A stretch of DNA of 50,457 bases from JAJTHJ01 sp046316025 (GCA_046316025.1 JBKCXU010000145.1:1-50457), one strand, 5' to 3'; numbered from the stretch's first letter, positions 8,554 through 16,939 are shown. Numbers and translations are program-made. The notes: generated from the sequence alone by a model not told the origin.

Positions 8554-9903
8554 ATGCAACGCACTCTGCTATGGAAGCTGTTGGTAGTCGGCGCGATCAG
8601 CGTGGCCTTGCTCGTGCCGCTCGCCATGATTCAATCGGTGGTCGCCGAGCGCGCCAGCCGCCGGCAGGAGGCGGTAGCCAGCGTGCAGGCGAGCTTAGCC
8701 GGAGCGCAGACGATCGTCGTGCCATTCATCGTCTGGCCCTACCGCGAGGAGTGGGAGGAGACGGTCGCCGAGCTCGACAGCCGCGAAAAGCGCAAAGTGC
8801 AGCGCCGGGAGGAACGCCAATTGACCGTCTTCGCTGATCAGGCGGAACTGGACGCAAGCACGAAGGTCGCCCTGGACCGCTACCGCGGCCTGCATCAGGT
8901 ACGCACCTATGCCGCCGACGTCGATCTGGCGCTGGCCTTCACGCTGCCCGATCGGCGCCAAATAGAGCCGCAGCGTCGCGACGGTCGGCTGATCTGGGAG
9001 CAGCCCTACCTGGTGCTTGGGCTGACGGACCTGCGCGGACTGCGCGGCGTTACAGGTATCGACGTCGAGGGCACGCAGCTCGAACTGACTCAAGGTACGC
9101 GCAGTGCGCTAGCCGGCAATGGCATTCACGCAATCCTGCCGCCCGCTGCGACGGCTGGGCCGCTGAAAGTCTCCGCCAAGCTGGAAATGGTCGGCATCGA
9201 GAATCTCAGCTTTGTGCCGACTGCCACCCGCAACGACGTCCGCTTGCGTTCGGATTGGCCTCACCCCGGGTTTGGCGGCCGGTTTCTCCCGGGGGACCGC
9301 GCCATCGGACCGGACGGGTTCAACGCTCGCTGGAGCGTGGCCGCCCTGACTACTCCAGTACGCCAACAGATTCTCGACCGGCCAGCCAGCGGTGCCGTGC
9401 TCGCCACGCAAGCGTTCGGTGTCGATCTGGTCGAGCCGGTAAACATTTACCTGCTCGCCGAACGCGCCACCAAGTACGGCGCATTGTTCATTGTGCTCGT
9501 GGTGGCGACGGTGTTCGTATTCGAAACGCTGCGACGCGCACCGGTGCACCCGATCCAGTACGGTCTGACCGGCTTGGCGCTGGCGCTGTTTTTCCTGCTG
9601 CTGTTGAGCTTGTCGGAGCACCTTTCCTTCGGGCTGTCCTACTTACTGGCCGCGGCAGCCTGCGTAACACTGATCGCCGTTTACCTCGGCCAGGCTCTGC
9701 GAAGCACGCGCGCCCTTGCTTTAGTCGGGCTTGGCCTGACCATCGTCTACGCCGCCCTGTACGGCATCCTTATCGCCGAAACAATGGCTCTGCTGATGGG
9801 ATCGATGCTGCTCTTCGGTTCATTGGCGGCGATCATGCTCGCGACACGCCGAGTGGACTGGTACTCCGTGACGCCCCCAGGGCGACCGGCCTCACCCTCA
9901 TAA
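8554..9903 (+). CDS. creD: CreD-like inner membrane protein
   Basis: A 449-residue protein of the CreD (Cet) family. It has one N-terminal membrane helix (LLVVGAISVALLVPLAMIQ), a long periplasmic domain, then a C-terminal block of about five or six helices starting near ALFIVLVVATVFVFETL. The family signature APVHPIQYGLTGLALALFFLLLLSLSEHL is present in part. A good ribosome-binding site (GGAGGA, 8544-8549) precedes ATG 8554. CreD is normally controlled by the CreBC two-component system and affects envelope integrity and colicin tolerance in E. coli. No creB or creC lies nearby, so this copy is an orphan and its regulation is unknown. Confidence 0.88.
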   Translation: MQRTLLWKLLVVGAISVALLVPLAMIQSVVAERASRRQEAVASVQASLAGAQTIVVPFIVWPYREEWEETVAELDSREKRKVQRREERQLTVFADQAELDASTKVALDRYRGLHQVRTYAADVDLALAFTLPDRRQIEPQRRDGRLIWEQPYLVLGLTDLRGLRGVTGIDVEGTQLELTQGTRSALAGNGIHAILPPAATAGPLKVSAKLEMVGIENLSFVPTATRNDVRLRSDWPHPGFGGRFLPGDRAIGPDGFNARWSVAALTTPVRQQILDRPASGAVLATQAFGVDLVEPVNIYLLAERATKYGALFIVLVVATVFVFETLRRAPVHPIQYGLTGLALALFFLLLLSLSEHLSFGLSYLLAAAACVTLIAVYLGQALRSTRALALVGLGLTIVYAALYGILIAETMALLMGSMLLFGSLAAIMLATRRVDWYSVTPPGRPASPS

Positions 9904-9944
9904 GTACCGCAAGCTGCGGGCGTTGGTGCCGCACGCCCCGCCCT

Positions 9945-11264
9945 CTACGGCCGCAGATGCAGCGGCAGCACCTCGCGCCGGGTCGCGCCAGTGAAAAGCT
10001 GCCGTGGCCGGCCGATCTTGTACTCGGGGTCGGCGATCATCTCGTTTAACTGCGCGATCCAGCCGACCGTGCGCGCCAGCGCGAAGATGGCGGTGAAGAG
10101 CGACACCGGAATACCGATCGCCTTTTGCACGATGCCCGAATAGAAGTCCACGTTCGGATAGAGCTTTCGCTGCACGAAGTATTCGTCTTCCAGCGCGATC
10201 TTCTCCAGCGCCATCGCCAGCTTGAAGAGCGGATCGTCGTGCAGTCCCAACTCGCCCAGCACCTCGTGGCAGGTTTCGCGCATCAGCTTGGCTCTGGGAT
10301 CGTAGTTCTTGTACACGCGATGGCCGAAGCCCATCAGCCGCACCGTGCTGTTCTTGTCCTTGACCTGAGCGATGAACTCGCCGATCTTGGCCACCCCGCC
10401 GTTTCGCTGGATGTCGTAGAGCATGTTGAGCGCGGCCTCGTTGGCACCGCCGTGCGCCGGCCCCCACAGGCAGGCCACCCCGGCGGCAATCGCCGCAAAC
10501 GGGTTGGTGCCGCTGGAGGCGCACAGCCGCACGGTCGAGGTCGAGGCGTTCTGCTCGTGATCGGCATGCAGGATGAAGATGCGGTCCAGCGCGCGCACCA
10601 GCACATCGTTGACCTTGTACTCCTCGCACGGCGTGGCGAACATCATCCGCATGAAGTTGGCCGCGTAAGACAGGTCGTTGCGCGGATAGACGTAAGGCTC
10701 GCCCACCGAGTACTTGTACGACAGCGCAACCAGATTGGGCAGCTTGGCGATCAGCCGGATCGCGGAGACTTCGCGCTGCCACGGGTCGGACAGATTGGCC
10801 GAGTCCGGATAAAACGCCGACATCGCGCCCACCAGGCCCATCAGAATCGACATCGGGTGCGCGTCGCGGCGGAAGCCGCGCAGGAAGAACTGCATCTGCT
10901 CGTGCACCATCGTGTGCTTGGTGACGCGGGCGACGAACTCCTTCTTTTGCTCGGCGTTGGGCAGTTCGGCGAACAGGATCAGGTGGCAGACCTCGAGAAA
11001 ATCCGACTGCACCGCCAACTGCTCGATCGGGTAGCCGCGATACAGAAGCTCGCCCTTGTCGCCGTCGATGTAGGTGATCGCCGAGCGGCAGGCCGCGGTG
11101 GACATGAAGCCCGAGTCGTAGGTGAACTTGCCGGTCTTGGCATAGAGCTGCCGGATGTCGATTACGTCCGGCCCGACCGTGCCCTTGAGGATCGGCAGCT
11201 CGAGCGGCGCGCTGCCGTCGGTGAAGCTCAGGGTGGCTTTGTGCTCGGGTGCGGTCGCGGTCAT
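9945..11264 (-). CDS. gltA: Citrate synthase (type II)
   Basis: A 439-residue citrate synthase that condenses oxaloacetate and acetyl-CoA. The catalytic and substrate-binding segments are clear: the histidine regions HADHEQNAST, GPAHGGANEAAL and GFGHRVYKNYDPRA, then PNVDFYSGIV with the catalytic Asp, and the C-terminal IGRPRQLFTG. Length and the N-terminal small domain (LELPILKGTVGPDVIDI) fit the NADH-sensitive hexameric proteobacterial type. It is the last gene of the sdhCDAB-sdhE-gltA series, 33 bases after sdhE, with AAGGA as a likely ribosome-binding site. Its 3' end faces creD across 41 bases. Confidence 0.97.
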   Translation of the reverse strand: MTATAPEHKATLSFTDGSAPLELPILKGTVGPDVIDIRQLYAKTGKFTYDSGFMSTAACRSAITYIDGDKGELLYRGYPIEQLAVQSDFLEVCHLILFAELPNAEQKKEFVARVTKHTMVHEQMQFFLRGFRRDAHPMSILMGLVGAMSAFYPDSANLSDPWQREVSAIRLIAKLPNLVALSYKYSVGEPYVYPRNDLSYAANFMRMMFATPCEEYKVNDVLVRALDRIFILHADHEQNASTSTVRLCASSGTNPFAAIAAGVACLWGPAHGGANEAALNMLYDIQRNGGVAKIGEFIAQVKDKNSTVRLMGFGHRVYKNYDPRAKLMRETCHEVLGELGLHDDPLFKLAMALEKIALEDEYFVQRKLYPNVDFYSGIVQKAIGIPVSLFTAIFALARTVGWIAQLNEMIADPEYKIGRPRQLFTGATRREVLPLHLRP

Positions 11265-11297
11265 GGCGGTGTCCTTGCAGTGTTGGTCGGCGGCAGG

Positions 11298-11540
11298 TCA
11301 GGCAGCACGCAGTTGCTCCAGCAGCGCACGCACGTCCGGGTGGTCGAGCGGCGGCGCCGGTTCGCTGCGCACCATCAGGAGATCGAAGAGTTCGGTGTCG
11401 GGCAGGTCCAGCAGTTGCAGCAGCGCGGCGGTTTGCGCCGGGGTCAGTCGCGTTGCGCAGCGGTCGAGAAAGCGGGTCAGGATCAGGTCGTTTTCGAGCA
11501 TCCCGCGCCGGGCGCGCCAGCGCAGTTTGGACGGATTCAT
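11298..11540 (-). CDS. sdhE: FAD assembly factor SdhE
   Basis: An 80-residue SdhE/DUF339 protein, which helps covalent flavinylation of the succinate dehydrogenase flavoprotein subunit. The diagnostic RGMLENDLIL motif (residues 12-21, with the conserved RGxxE) is intact, and the small helical bundle (FLDRCATRLTPAQTAALLQLLDLPDTELFDLL) follows. The start codon overlaps the sdhB stop as TGATG, which indicates translational coupling. The gene lies between sdhB and gltA, as in many proteobacteria. Confidence 0.93.
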   Translation of the reverse strand: MNPSKLRWRARRGMLENDLILTRFLDRCATRLTPAQTAALLQLLDLPDTELFDLLMVRSEPAPPLDHPDVRALLEQLRAA

Positions 11541-12292
11541 CACAGCGCCCGCCGCACCATCAGCTCCTTGATCTTGCCGATCGCGCGCGTGGGGTTGAGT
11601 TCCTTCGGGCACACGTCCACGCAGTTCATGATCGTGTGGCAGCGGAAGAGGCGATACGGGTCCATCAGGTTGTCCAGCCGCTCGCCGGTGGCCTGGTCGC
11701 GGCTGTCGGCGATGAAGCGGTAGGCCTGCAACAACCCCGCCGGGCCGACGAACTTGTCCGGGTTCCACCAGAAGCTCGGGCACGAGGTCGAGCAGCAGGC
11801 GCACAGGATGCACTCGTACAGGCCGTTGAGTTCTTCGCGCTCGGCGGGCGACTGCAGCCGCTCTTTCTCGGGCGGCGGCGTGTCGTTGATGAGATACGGC
11901 TTGATCGAGTGGTACTGCTTGAAGAACTGGCTCATGTCCACGATCAGGTCGCGCACCACCGGCAGGCCTGGCAGCGGCCTCAAGACGATCGGCTCCTTCA
12001 GCTCGTTCAGGTTGGTGATGCAGGCGAGCCGGTTCTTGCCGTTGACGTTCATCGCGTCGGAGCCGCACACGCCCTCGCGGCAGGAGCGGCGGAACGACAG
12101 CGTGTCGTCCACGTCGGCCTTGATGCGCATCAGCACGTCGAGCAGCATCTTGTCGTGCGCGCCCAGCGTCACCTCAAGCTTCTGCATGTACGGCCGCTCG
12201 TCGCGGTCGGGGTCGTAGCGGTAGATCTCGAACTTCACCACGCGCGCCGCGGCGGCGACGGCGGCGTTTTCGGCGTTGGAGGTCGCGGTCAT
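11540..12292 (-). CDS. sdhB: Succinate dehydrogenase iron-sulfur subunit
   Basis: A 250-residue iron-sulfur subunit. The N-terminal ferredoxin-like domain has the [2Fe-2S] ligands in SCREGVCGSDAMNVNG plus a downstream Cys. The C-terminal domain has CILCACCSTSCPSFWW and CHTIMNCVDVCPKELNPT for the [4Fe-4S] and [3Fe-4S] clusters. It carries electrons from the FAD of SdhA to the quinone site. ATG 12292 (MTATSNAEN) is chosen because the family's start lies here; the longer upstream frame is the sdhA gene read in another frame. The spacing to sdhA is 8 bases, and the 3' end overlaps sdhE. Confidence 0.96.
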   Translation of the reverse strand: MTATSNAENAAVAAAARVVKFEIYRYDPDRDERPYMQKLEVTLGAHDKMLLDVLMRIKADVDDTLSFRRSCREGVCGSDAMNVNGKNRLACITNLNELKEPIVLRPLPGLPVVRDLIVDMSQFFKQYHSIKPYLINDTPPPEKERLQSPAEREELNGLYECILCACCSTSCPSFWWNPDKFVGPAGLLQAYRFIADSRDQATGERLDNLMDPYRLFRCHTIMNCVDVCPKELNPTRAIGKIKELMVRRAL

Positions 12293-12300
12293 GGCGGTGC

Positions 12301-14079
12301 CTAGAAGGTGCGTTTCTTGGGGGCAAAGGCTTCCACCGTCAGCGGCCGGCCGTGCACCGCCTTGTACGTGAGGCGGTTGCCTTCGGAGTACCACAGGGTG
12401 TGTTTCATCCACTGCGCGTCGTCGCGCTCGGCAAAATCGTCGCGCGCGTGCGCGCCGCGGCTTTCGGTACGCGCGGCGGCCGAGACGATGGTGGCGCGCG
12501 CGGTTTCGACCAGGTTGTCGAGCTCCAGCGCCTCGATCCGCGCCGTGTTGAAGACCTTGGACTTGTCGGCGATCACGACGTTCTGCGCGCGTGCGGCCAG
12601 CGTCTCGATCTGGCTCACGCCTTCGTCGAGCAGCGCGCCGGTGCGGAACACGCCGCAATGCGCCTGCATCGTCTTGCGGATGCCATTGGCGACATCCTGC
12701 GTGCGCTCGCCGCTGGCGCGGGCGTCAAGCGCGGCCAACCGGGCGCGGGTGGCCTCGCCGGCGTCGGCCGGCAGGTCCTTGTGCTCGCGCGGCTCGTTGG
12801 CGAGCGCCTTGACGATGTGGTCGCCGGCCGCGCGGCCGAAGACCAGCAGGTCGAGCAGCGAGTTGGTGCCGAGCCGGTTGGCGCCATGCACGCTGACGCA
12901 GGAGCATTCGCCGATCGCGTACAGGCCGCCGACGATAGCCTCGGCATCGCCGTTGTTGGGCGCGACCACCTGCCCGTGGTAGTTGGTCGGGATGCCGCCC
13001 ATCTGATAGTGGATCGTCGGCACCACCGGGATCGGCTCGCGGATCGGATCGACGTTGGCGAACTTGATCGCGATCTCGCGGATCGAGGGCAGCCGCTTCA
13101 TGATCGTCTCGGCCCCCAGGTGGTCGAGCTTGAGCAGCACATGATCCTTGTGCGGGCCGCAGCCGCGCCCTTCCTTGATCTCCTGATCCATCGAGCGCGA
13201 GACGAAGTCGCGCGGCGCCAGGTCTTTCAGCGTCGGTGCATAGCGCTCCATGAAGCGCTCGCCATTGCAGTTGAGCAGGATGCCGCCCTCGCCGCGCACG
13301 CCTTCGGTGATCAGCACGCCGGCGCCGGCCACGCCGGTCGGGTGGAACTGCCAGAACTCCATGTCCTCCAGCGGAAGCCCGGCGCGCGCGACCAGTCCCA
13401 GGCCATCGCCGGTGTTGATGTAGGCGTTGGTCGAGGCATCGAAGATGCGCCCCGCCCCGCCGGTGGCGAGTACCGTGGACTTGCCCTCGAAGATCATGGT
13501 CTCGCCGGTTTCCATCTCCAGCGCCACCACGCCGACGCAGTCGCCGGCGGCATCCATCACCAGATCGAGCGCCATCCACTCGACGAAAAACTGCGTGCGC
13601 GCGGCCACGTTGCGCTGATACAGCGTATGCAGCAGCGCGTGGCCGGTGCGGTCGGCGGCGGCGCAGGCGCGCGGCACGGGCTTCTCGCCGAAGTTGGCCG
13701 AGTGGCCGCCGAAGGGCCGCTGGTAAATCGTGCCGTCCGGGTTGCGGTCGAACGGCATGCCGAAGTGCTCGAGCTCGTAGACGACCTTGGGCGCCTCGCG
13801 GCACATGAACTCGATCGCGTCCTGGTCGCCCAGGTAGTCGGAGCCCTTGACCGTGTCGAACATGTGCCAAAGCCAGTGATCTTCGGTCATGTTGCCGAGC
13901 GAGGCGCCGATGCCGCCCTGCGCCGCCACCGTGTGCGAGCGCGTCGGGAACACCTTGGACAGCACGGCGACCTTCAGCCCCGCTTGCGCCAGTTGCAGCG
14001 AGCAGCGCATGCCCGAACCGCCGGCGCCGACGATGACCGCATCGAACTTGCGACGCGGCAGTTTGGAGAGAACGGTCAT
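12301..14079 (-). CDS. sdhA: Succinate dehydrogenase flavoprotein subunit
   Basis: A 592-residue flavoprotein. It starts with the FAD-binding VIVGAGGSGMRCSLQLAQ, followed by SKVFPTRSHTVAAQGGI, which includes the histidine for covalent FAD attachment (SHT). Further on are the dicarboxylate site (HPTGVAGAGVLITEGVRGEGG) and the GANRLGTNSLLDLLVFGRAAG segment. It oxidises succinate to fumarate at the inner membrane. The gene lies three bases downstream of sdhD and 8 bases upstream of sdhB. Long open frames on the opposite strand here are artefacts of high GC. Confidence 0.97.
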   Translation of the reverse strand: MTVLSKLPRRKFDAVIVGAGGSGMRCSLQLAQAGLKVAVLSKVFPTRSHTVAAQGGIGASLGNMTEDHWLWHMFDTVKGSDYLGDQDAIEFMCREAPKVVYELEHFGMPFDRNPDGTIYQRPFGGHSANFGEKPVPRACAAADRTGHALLHTLYQRNVAARTQFFVEWMALDLVMDAAGDCVGVVALEMETGETMIFEGKSTVLATGGAGRIFDASTNAYINTGDGLGLVARAGLPLEDMEFWQFHPTGVAGAGVLITEGVRGEGGILLNCNGERFMERYAPTLKDLAPRDFVSRSMDQEIKEGRGCGPHKDHVLLKLDHLGAETIMKRLPSIREIAIKFANVDPIREPIPVVPTIHYQMGGIPTNYHGQVVAPNNGDAEAIVGGLYAIGECSCVSVHGANRLGTNSLLDLLVFGRAAGDHIVKALANEPREHKDLPADAGEATRARLAALDARASGERTQDVANGIRKTMQAHCGVFRTGALLDEGVSQIETLAARAQNVVIADKSKVFNTARIEALELDNLVETARATIVSAAARTESRGAHARDDFAERDDAQWMKHTLWYSEGNRLTYKAVHGRPLTVEAFAPKKRTF

Positions 14080-14082
14080 CGC

Positions 14083-14448
14083 TCAGACGCTCCAGAGAAT
14101 CTGCACCGACCAGGCCGCGCAGGCGGCGAGCCAGAGAATGACGAAGACGTACAAGGCCAGCCGGATCGCGGTCGGCTTGATGTAATCCATGAAGATCTCG
14201 CGCATGCCGACCCAGACGTGGTACAGCATCGCGAGGATGACGACCAGGGTCGCGATCTTCATCCACAACGGGACGAACAGCCGCGCCCAAGCCTCGTAGC
14301 CCGCCGGCAGCACGAACACCGCGTAGACGCCGACGACAACCGCGTAGACCGCCATCAGCACCGCGGTGATCCGCTGCGCCAGCCAGTCGCGCAGCCCGTA
14401 ATGCGCGCCCACCACCAGGCGCTTGGGTCCGATGTTGGCGGCAGCCAT
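14083..14448 (-). CDS. sdhD: Succinate dehydrogenase membrane anchor SdhD
   Basis: A 121-residue protein with three hydrophobic spans (ITAVLMAVYAVVVGVYAVFV, IATLVVILAMLYHVWVG, LALYVFVILWLAACAAW). The heme/quinone-region motif YHVWVGMREIFMDYIKP is intact. With SdhC it anchors the catalytic dimer and binds heme b and ubiquinone. The start ATG at 14448 overlaps the sdhC stop by one base (TGATG), and sdhA begins three bases after its own stop, so the genes are tightly coupled. Confidence 0.94.
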   Translation of the reverse strand: MAAANIGPKRLVVGAHYGLRDWLAQRITAVLMAVYAVVVGVYAVFVLPAGYEAWARLFVPLWMKIATLVVILAMLYHVWVGMREIFMDYIKPTAIRLALYVFVILWLAACAAWSVQILWSV

Positions 14449-14864
14449 CAGAACACTCCGAAAATCTTGAGCGCAGCCACCAGCGTCAACGGCAGGCTGA
14501 TCGCGTAGATCAGCACAGCGCTGCTCGCCGCGGCGCGTTTGTCGATGCCGATGTGCAGGTCGAGCAGCAAATGGCGGATGCCGGTGACGAGGTGATGCAG
14601 CAGCGCCCACGACAGCGCGACCAGCGCCAGCTTGACGAACCAGTGCGAGAACACAGCGGCGAGCTTGGCGTAACTAAGCTCCGAGGTCAGGCTCAGATCG
14701 AACAGCCACAGCAGCGGCGGCAGCGCCAGGAACATCACCGCCCCGCTCGCCCGGTGCAGGATCGACGCAATGCCACCGGCCGGCAGCCGGTAGCTCAAGA
14801 GTTGCGATACGTGGATGTTGCGGAACTCGCGCCGCGGTTTGCCGGCGTCGGTGAGAGAACTCAT
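14448..14864 (-). CDS. sdhC: Succinate dehydrogenase cytochrome b subunit SdhC
   Basis: A 138-residue cytochrome b556 subunit. The motif ASILHRASGAVMF is the family's ubiquinone-contacting SxxHRxxG element, and HHLVTGIRHLLLDLH carries the likely heme-ligand histidine. Three transmembrane segments are visible. The start is ATG 14864, with an AGGAAG ribosome-binding site 8 bases upstream; the longer frame upstream is not coding. It is the first gene of sdhCDAB-sdhE-gltA, 94 bases downstream of the GntR gene. Confidence 0.94.
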   Translation of the reverse strand: MSSLTDAGKPRREFRNIHVSQLLSYRLPAGGIASILHRASGAVMFLALPPLLWLFDLSLTSELSYAKLAAVFSHWFVKLALVALSWALLHHLVTGIRHLLLDLHIGIDKRAAASSAVLIYAISLPLTLVAALKIFGVF

Positions 14865-14911
14865 CGGGGAGCTTCCTGGAAACGAAGAGGTGCGAGCGCC
14901 AAGCAGCGGCG

Positions 14912-14939
14912 ATTGTCGCCGATTTGTTGCACCGAACAA
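14912..14939 (-). promoter_or_regulatory. Putative sdhC promoter with overlapping inverted repeat
   Basis: On the minus strand TTGTTC (14939-14934) and GACAAT (14917-14912) are 16 bases apart, a reasonable sigma-70 arrangement 48 bases before the sdhC start. A perfect inverted repeat TTTGTT-N6-AACAAA (14923-14940) covers the -35 element and could be an operator. The half-sites do not resemble the palindrome next to the GntR start, so a different regulator may be involved. This is pattern evidence only. Confidence 0.4.
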
Positions 14940-14958
14940 AACCGCGAGAGAGCAACGG

Positions 14959-15741
14959 TCATGCGAGCGTGTTGCGGTAGTGAAACCCGAGGGTGGCGCC
15001 GAGGGCGCGCCGGACCTCCACCGGCCGGTCGCCGTAGGTGAACGACACGCGCTCGATCTGCAACAGCGGCGTGCCGGGCGCGACGTTGAGCAGCGCCGCG
15101 GCCTCGGGCGCGGCGGCCACCGCGCGCAGGCGTTCTTCGGCACGGATCATCCGCGTGCCGAACTCGGTTTCGAACAAGCCGTACAGCGGGCCGCGGTACT
15201 CCGCAAGCCGTTCGGCCGTCAGCCCCTTGAACGCTGCGCCCGGCAGCCACAGATCGTCCAGCACGACCGGCTGCTCGCCGAAAAAGAGCAGCCGCCGCAC
15301 GTAGACGACTGGGTCGCCGGCGCGCAATTCGAGTTGCGCCGCGGTCTCGGCCGGCGCCTTGATCCGCTTGCATTCCAGAAACCGGCTGGTGGTAGCCAGT
15401 TCCTCGCCGTCGTCCGGCGCGATCCGCAGAAAGCGGTGTTGTGCGCGCGGCTCATGGTGGGTGGCGACGAAGGTGCCCTTGCCCTGCCGGCGCACCAGCA
15501 AATTCTCGGCAGCGAGGTCGTCGATCGCCTTGCGCACGGTACCCTGGCTGACCTGAAAGCGCGCCGCCAAGTCCTGTTCGGACGGGATCGGTTCGCCTGG
15601 CTTCCACTCGCCGCGCTCCAGCGCCGCGACCAGCAGGCTCTTGATCTGCTGGTACAACGGCGAGAACACGGCCGAGACCGCAGCGCGCTCGTCGCTGGTC
15701 GGTAAGCGTTCGCCGGGTGCTGGCATGGCCGCCAAGGTCAT
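14959..15741 (-). CDS. GntR-family (HutC/UTRA type) transcriptional regulator
   Basis: A 260-residue regulator. A winged-helix GntR domain covers about residues 28-95 (PLYQQIKSLLVAALERGEWKPG, then EQDLAARFQVSQGTVRKAIDDL and RRQGKGTFV). A UTRA ligand-binding domain of the HutC type follows (VVYVRRLLFFGEQPVVLDDLWLP ... YGLFETEFG). The start is either ATG 15741, directly beside a perfect palindrome, or ATG 15726; neither has a strong ribosome-binding site. It is divergent from mdh and upstream of sdhC. Position suggests control of mdh, itself and perhaps sdh by a TCA-cycle or dicarboxylate ligand. The ligand is unknown. Confidence 0.88.
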   Translation of the reverse strand: MTLAAMPAPGERLPTSDERAAVSAVFSPLYQQIKSLLVAALERGEWKPGEPIPSEQDLAARFQVSQGTVRKAIDDLAAENLLVRRQGKGTFVATHHEPRAQHRFLRIAPDDGEELATTSRFLECKRIKAPAETAAQLELRAGDPVVYVRRLLFFGEQPVVLDDLWLPGAAFKGLTAERLAEYRGPLYGLFETEFGTRMIRAEERLRAVAAAPEAAALLNVAPGTPLLQIERVSFTYGDRPVEVRRALGATLGFHYRNTLA

Positions 15742-15769
15742 TGGTCTTATATAAGACCTGAACTATACT
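15741..15769 (+). promoter_or_regulatory. mdh promoter with embedded 16-bp palindromic operator
   Basis: The palindrome GGTCTTATATAAGACC (15743-15758) is perfect over all 16 bases. On the plus strand TTGGTC (15741-15746) and TATACT (15764-15769) form a -35/-10 pair with an ideal 17-base spacer, so the palindrome covers most of the -35 and the spacer. A bound dimer would block RNA polymerase. The palindrome also ends two bases from the gntR start codon, implying autoregulation. GntR-family operators often have a GT-N-AC outer frame, consistent with this site. Confidence 0.75.
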
Positions 15770-15836
15770 CCCAGCGAGTTCCGTGCGGCACAGTACGCGC
15801 CGCCCTCCCCCGTCCAACATCTTCGGAGACACCCCC

Positions 15837-16826
15837 ATGAGCAAAGCCCCCGTGCGCGTTGCCGTAACCGGCGCCGCCGGCCAGATCGGTTACGCCCTGC
15901 TGTTCCGCATCGCCGCCGGCGAAATGCTGGGCAAGGACCAGCCGGTTGCCCTGCAACTGCTGGAGATTCCGGACGAGAAAGCGCAGAAAGCGCTCCGCGG
16001 CGTGATGATGGAACTGGAAGACTGCGCCTTCCCGCTGCTGGCGGGGATGAGCGCGTATTCCGATCCCAATGCCGCCTTCAAGGACGTGGAAGTCGCCCTG
16101 CTCGTCGGTGCCCGCCCGCGCGGCCCCGGCATGGAGCGCAAGGATCTCCTCGCGGCCAACGCGCAGATCTTCACCGCGCAGGGCAAGGCGCTGGACGCCA
16201 GCGCCGCCCGCAACGTCAAAGTGCTGGTGGTCGGCAACCCGGCCAACACCAACGCCTACATCGCGATGAAGTCGGCGCCCAGCCTGCCCAAGCAGAACTT
16301 CACCGCGATGCTGCGGCTGGACCACAACCGCGCGCTGTCGCAACTGGCCACGCGTACCGGCCAGCCGGTGGCATCCATTGAGAAGATGGTCGTCTGGGGC
16401 AACCACTCGCCGACGATGTACCCCGATCTGCGCTTTGCCACCGTCGGCGGCACGCCGGCCGAGGCACTGGTCAACGACGACGCCTGGTACCGCGACACCT
16501 ACATCCCGACCGTCGGCAAGCGCGGCGCGGCGATCATCGACGCGCGCGGCCTTTCTTCGGCGGCCTCGGCCGCCAACGCGGCGATCGACCACATTCGCGA
16601 CTGGACGCTCGGCACCAACGGCCATTGGGTGACGATGGGCGTGGCCTCCGACGGCAGCTACGGCATCCCGCAGGACATCATTTATGGCTTCCCGACGGTG
16701 TGCGCCGGCGGCAAGTACGAAGTCGTCAAGGGCCTGGAAATCGACGAGTACTCCCGCAGCAAGATGGACGCGACGTTGAAGGAACTGCTCGAAGAGCGCG
16801 ACGGCGTCGCGCATCTGCTGGGTTAA
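15837..16826 (+). CDS. mdh: Malate dehydrogenase
   Basis: A 329-residue NAD-dependent malate dehydrogenase of the cytosolic/two-domain type common in betaproteobacteria. The N-terminal Rossmann motif is VTGAAGQIGYALLFRIA. GARPRGPGMERKDLL contains the substrate-binding arginines, NPANTNAYIA follows, and the catalytic histidine is in VVWGNHSPTMYPD. The start ATG 15837 is preceded by GGAG at 15825-15828; an upstream ATG at 15783 would add an atypical extension. It interconverts malate and oxaloacetate in the TCA cycle. It is divergent from the GntR regulator. Confidence 0.96.
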   Translation: MSKAPVRVAVTGAAGQIGYALLFRIAAGEMLGKDQPVALQLLEIPDEKAQKALRGVMMELEDCAFPLLAGMSAYSDPNAAFKDVEVALLVGARPRGPGMERKDLLAANAQIFTAQGKALDASAARNVKVLVVGNPANTNAYIAMKSAPSLPKQNFTAMLRLDHNRALSQLATRTGQPVASIEKMVVWGNHSPTMYPDLRFATVGGTPAEALVNDDAWYRDTYIPTVGKRGAAIIDARGLSSAASAANAAIDHIRDWTLGTNGHWVTMGVASDGSYGIPQDIIYGFPTVCAGGKYEVVKGLEIDEYSRSKMDATLKELLEERDGVAHLLG

Positions 16827-16831
16827 GGCTC

Positions 16832-16856
16832 GGGGGCGCGGCCACCGCGCGCTCCC
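16832..16856 (+). terminator. Possible terminator hairpin after mdh
   Basis: GCGCGG and CCGCGC (16836-16841 and 16845-16850) pair around a CCA loop and are flanked by G-rich and C-rich runs that extend the stem with a bulge. The hairpin lies just after the mdh stop. It has no T-tract, so termination activity is uncertain. Confidence 0.35.
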
Positions 16857-16939
16857 GCCGGGTCAAGAATCGCTCTGAGCGTTGCGGGGAACCGATGCCG
16901 ACGCGCCGCTACAAAACTGGGGCTTCCGGGAGGCCCACG

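Noticed and set aside
9904..9944. Terminator between creD and gltA
   Set aside because: CCGCA-AGC-TGCGG and GGGCGT/ACGCCC hairpins exist but are short, and neither has a T-run; too weak to call.
12352..14508. 718-residue open frame on the plus strand antisense to sdhA
   Set aside because: The complementary strand carries full-length, motif-complete sdhA and sdhD. Long antisense frames are a by-product of high GC; the translated product has no recognisable motif and is rich in Arg, His and Val.
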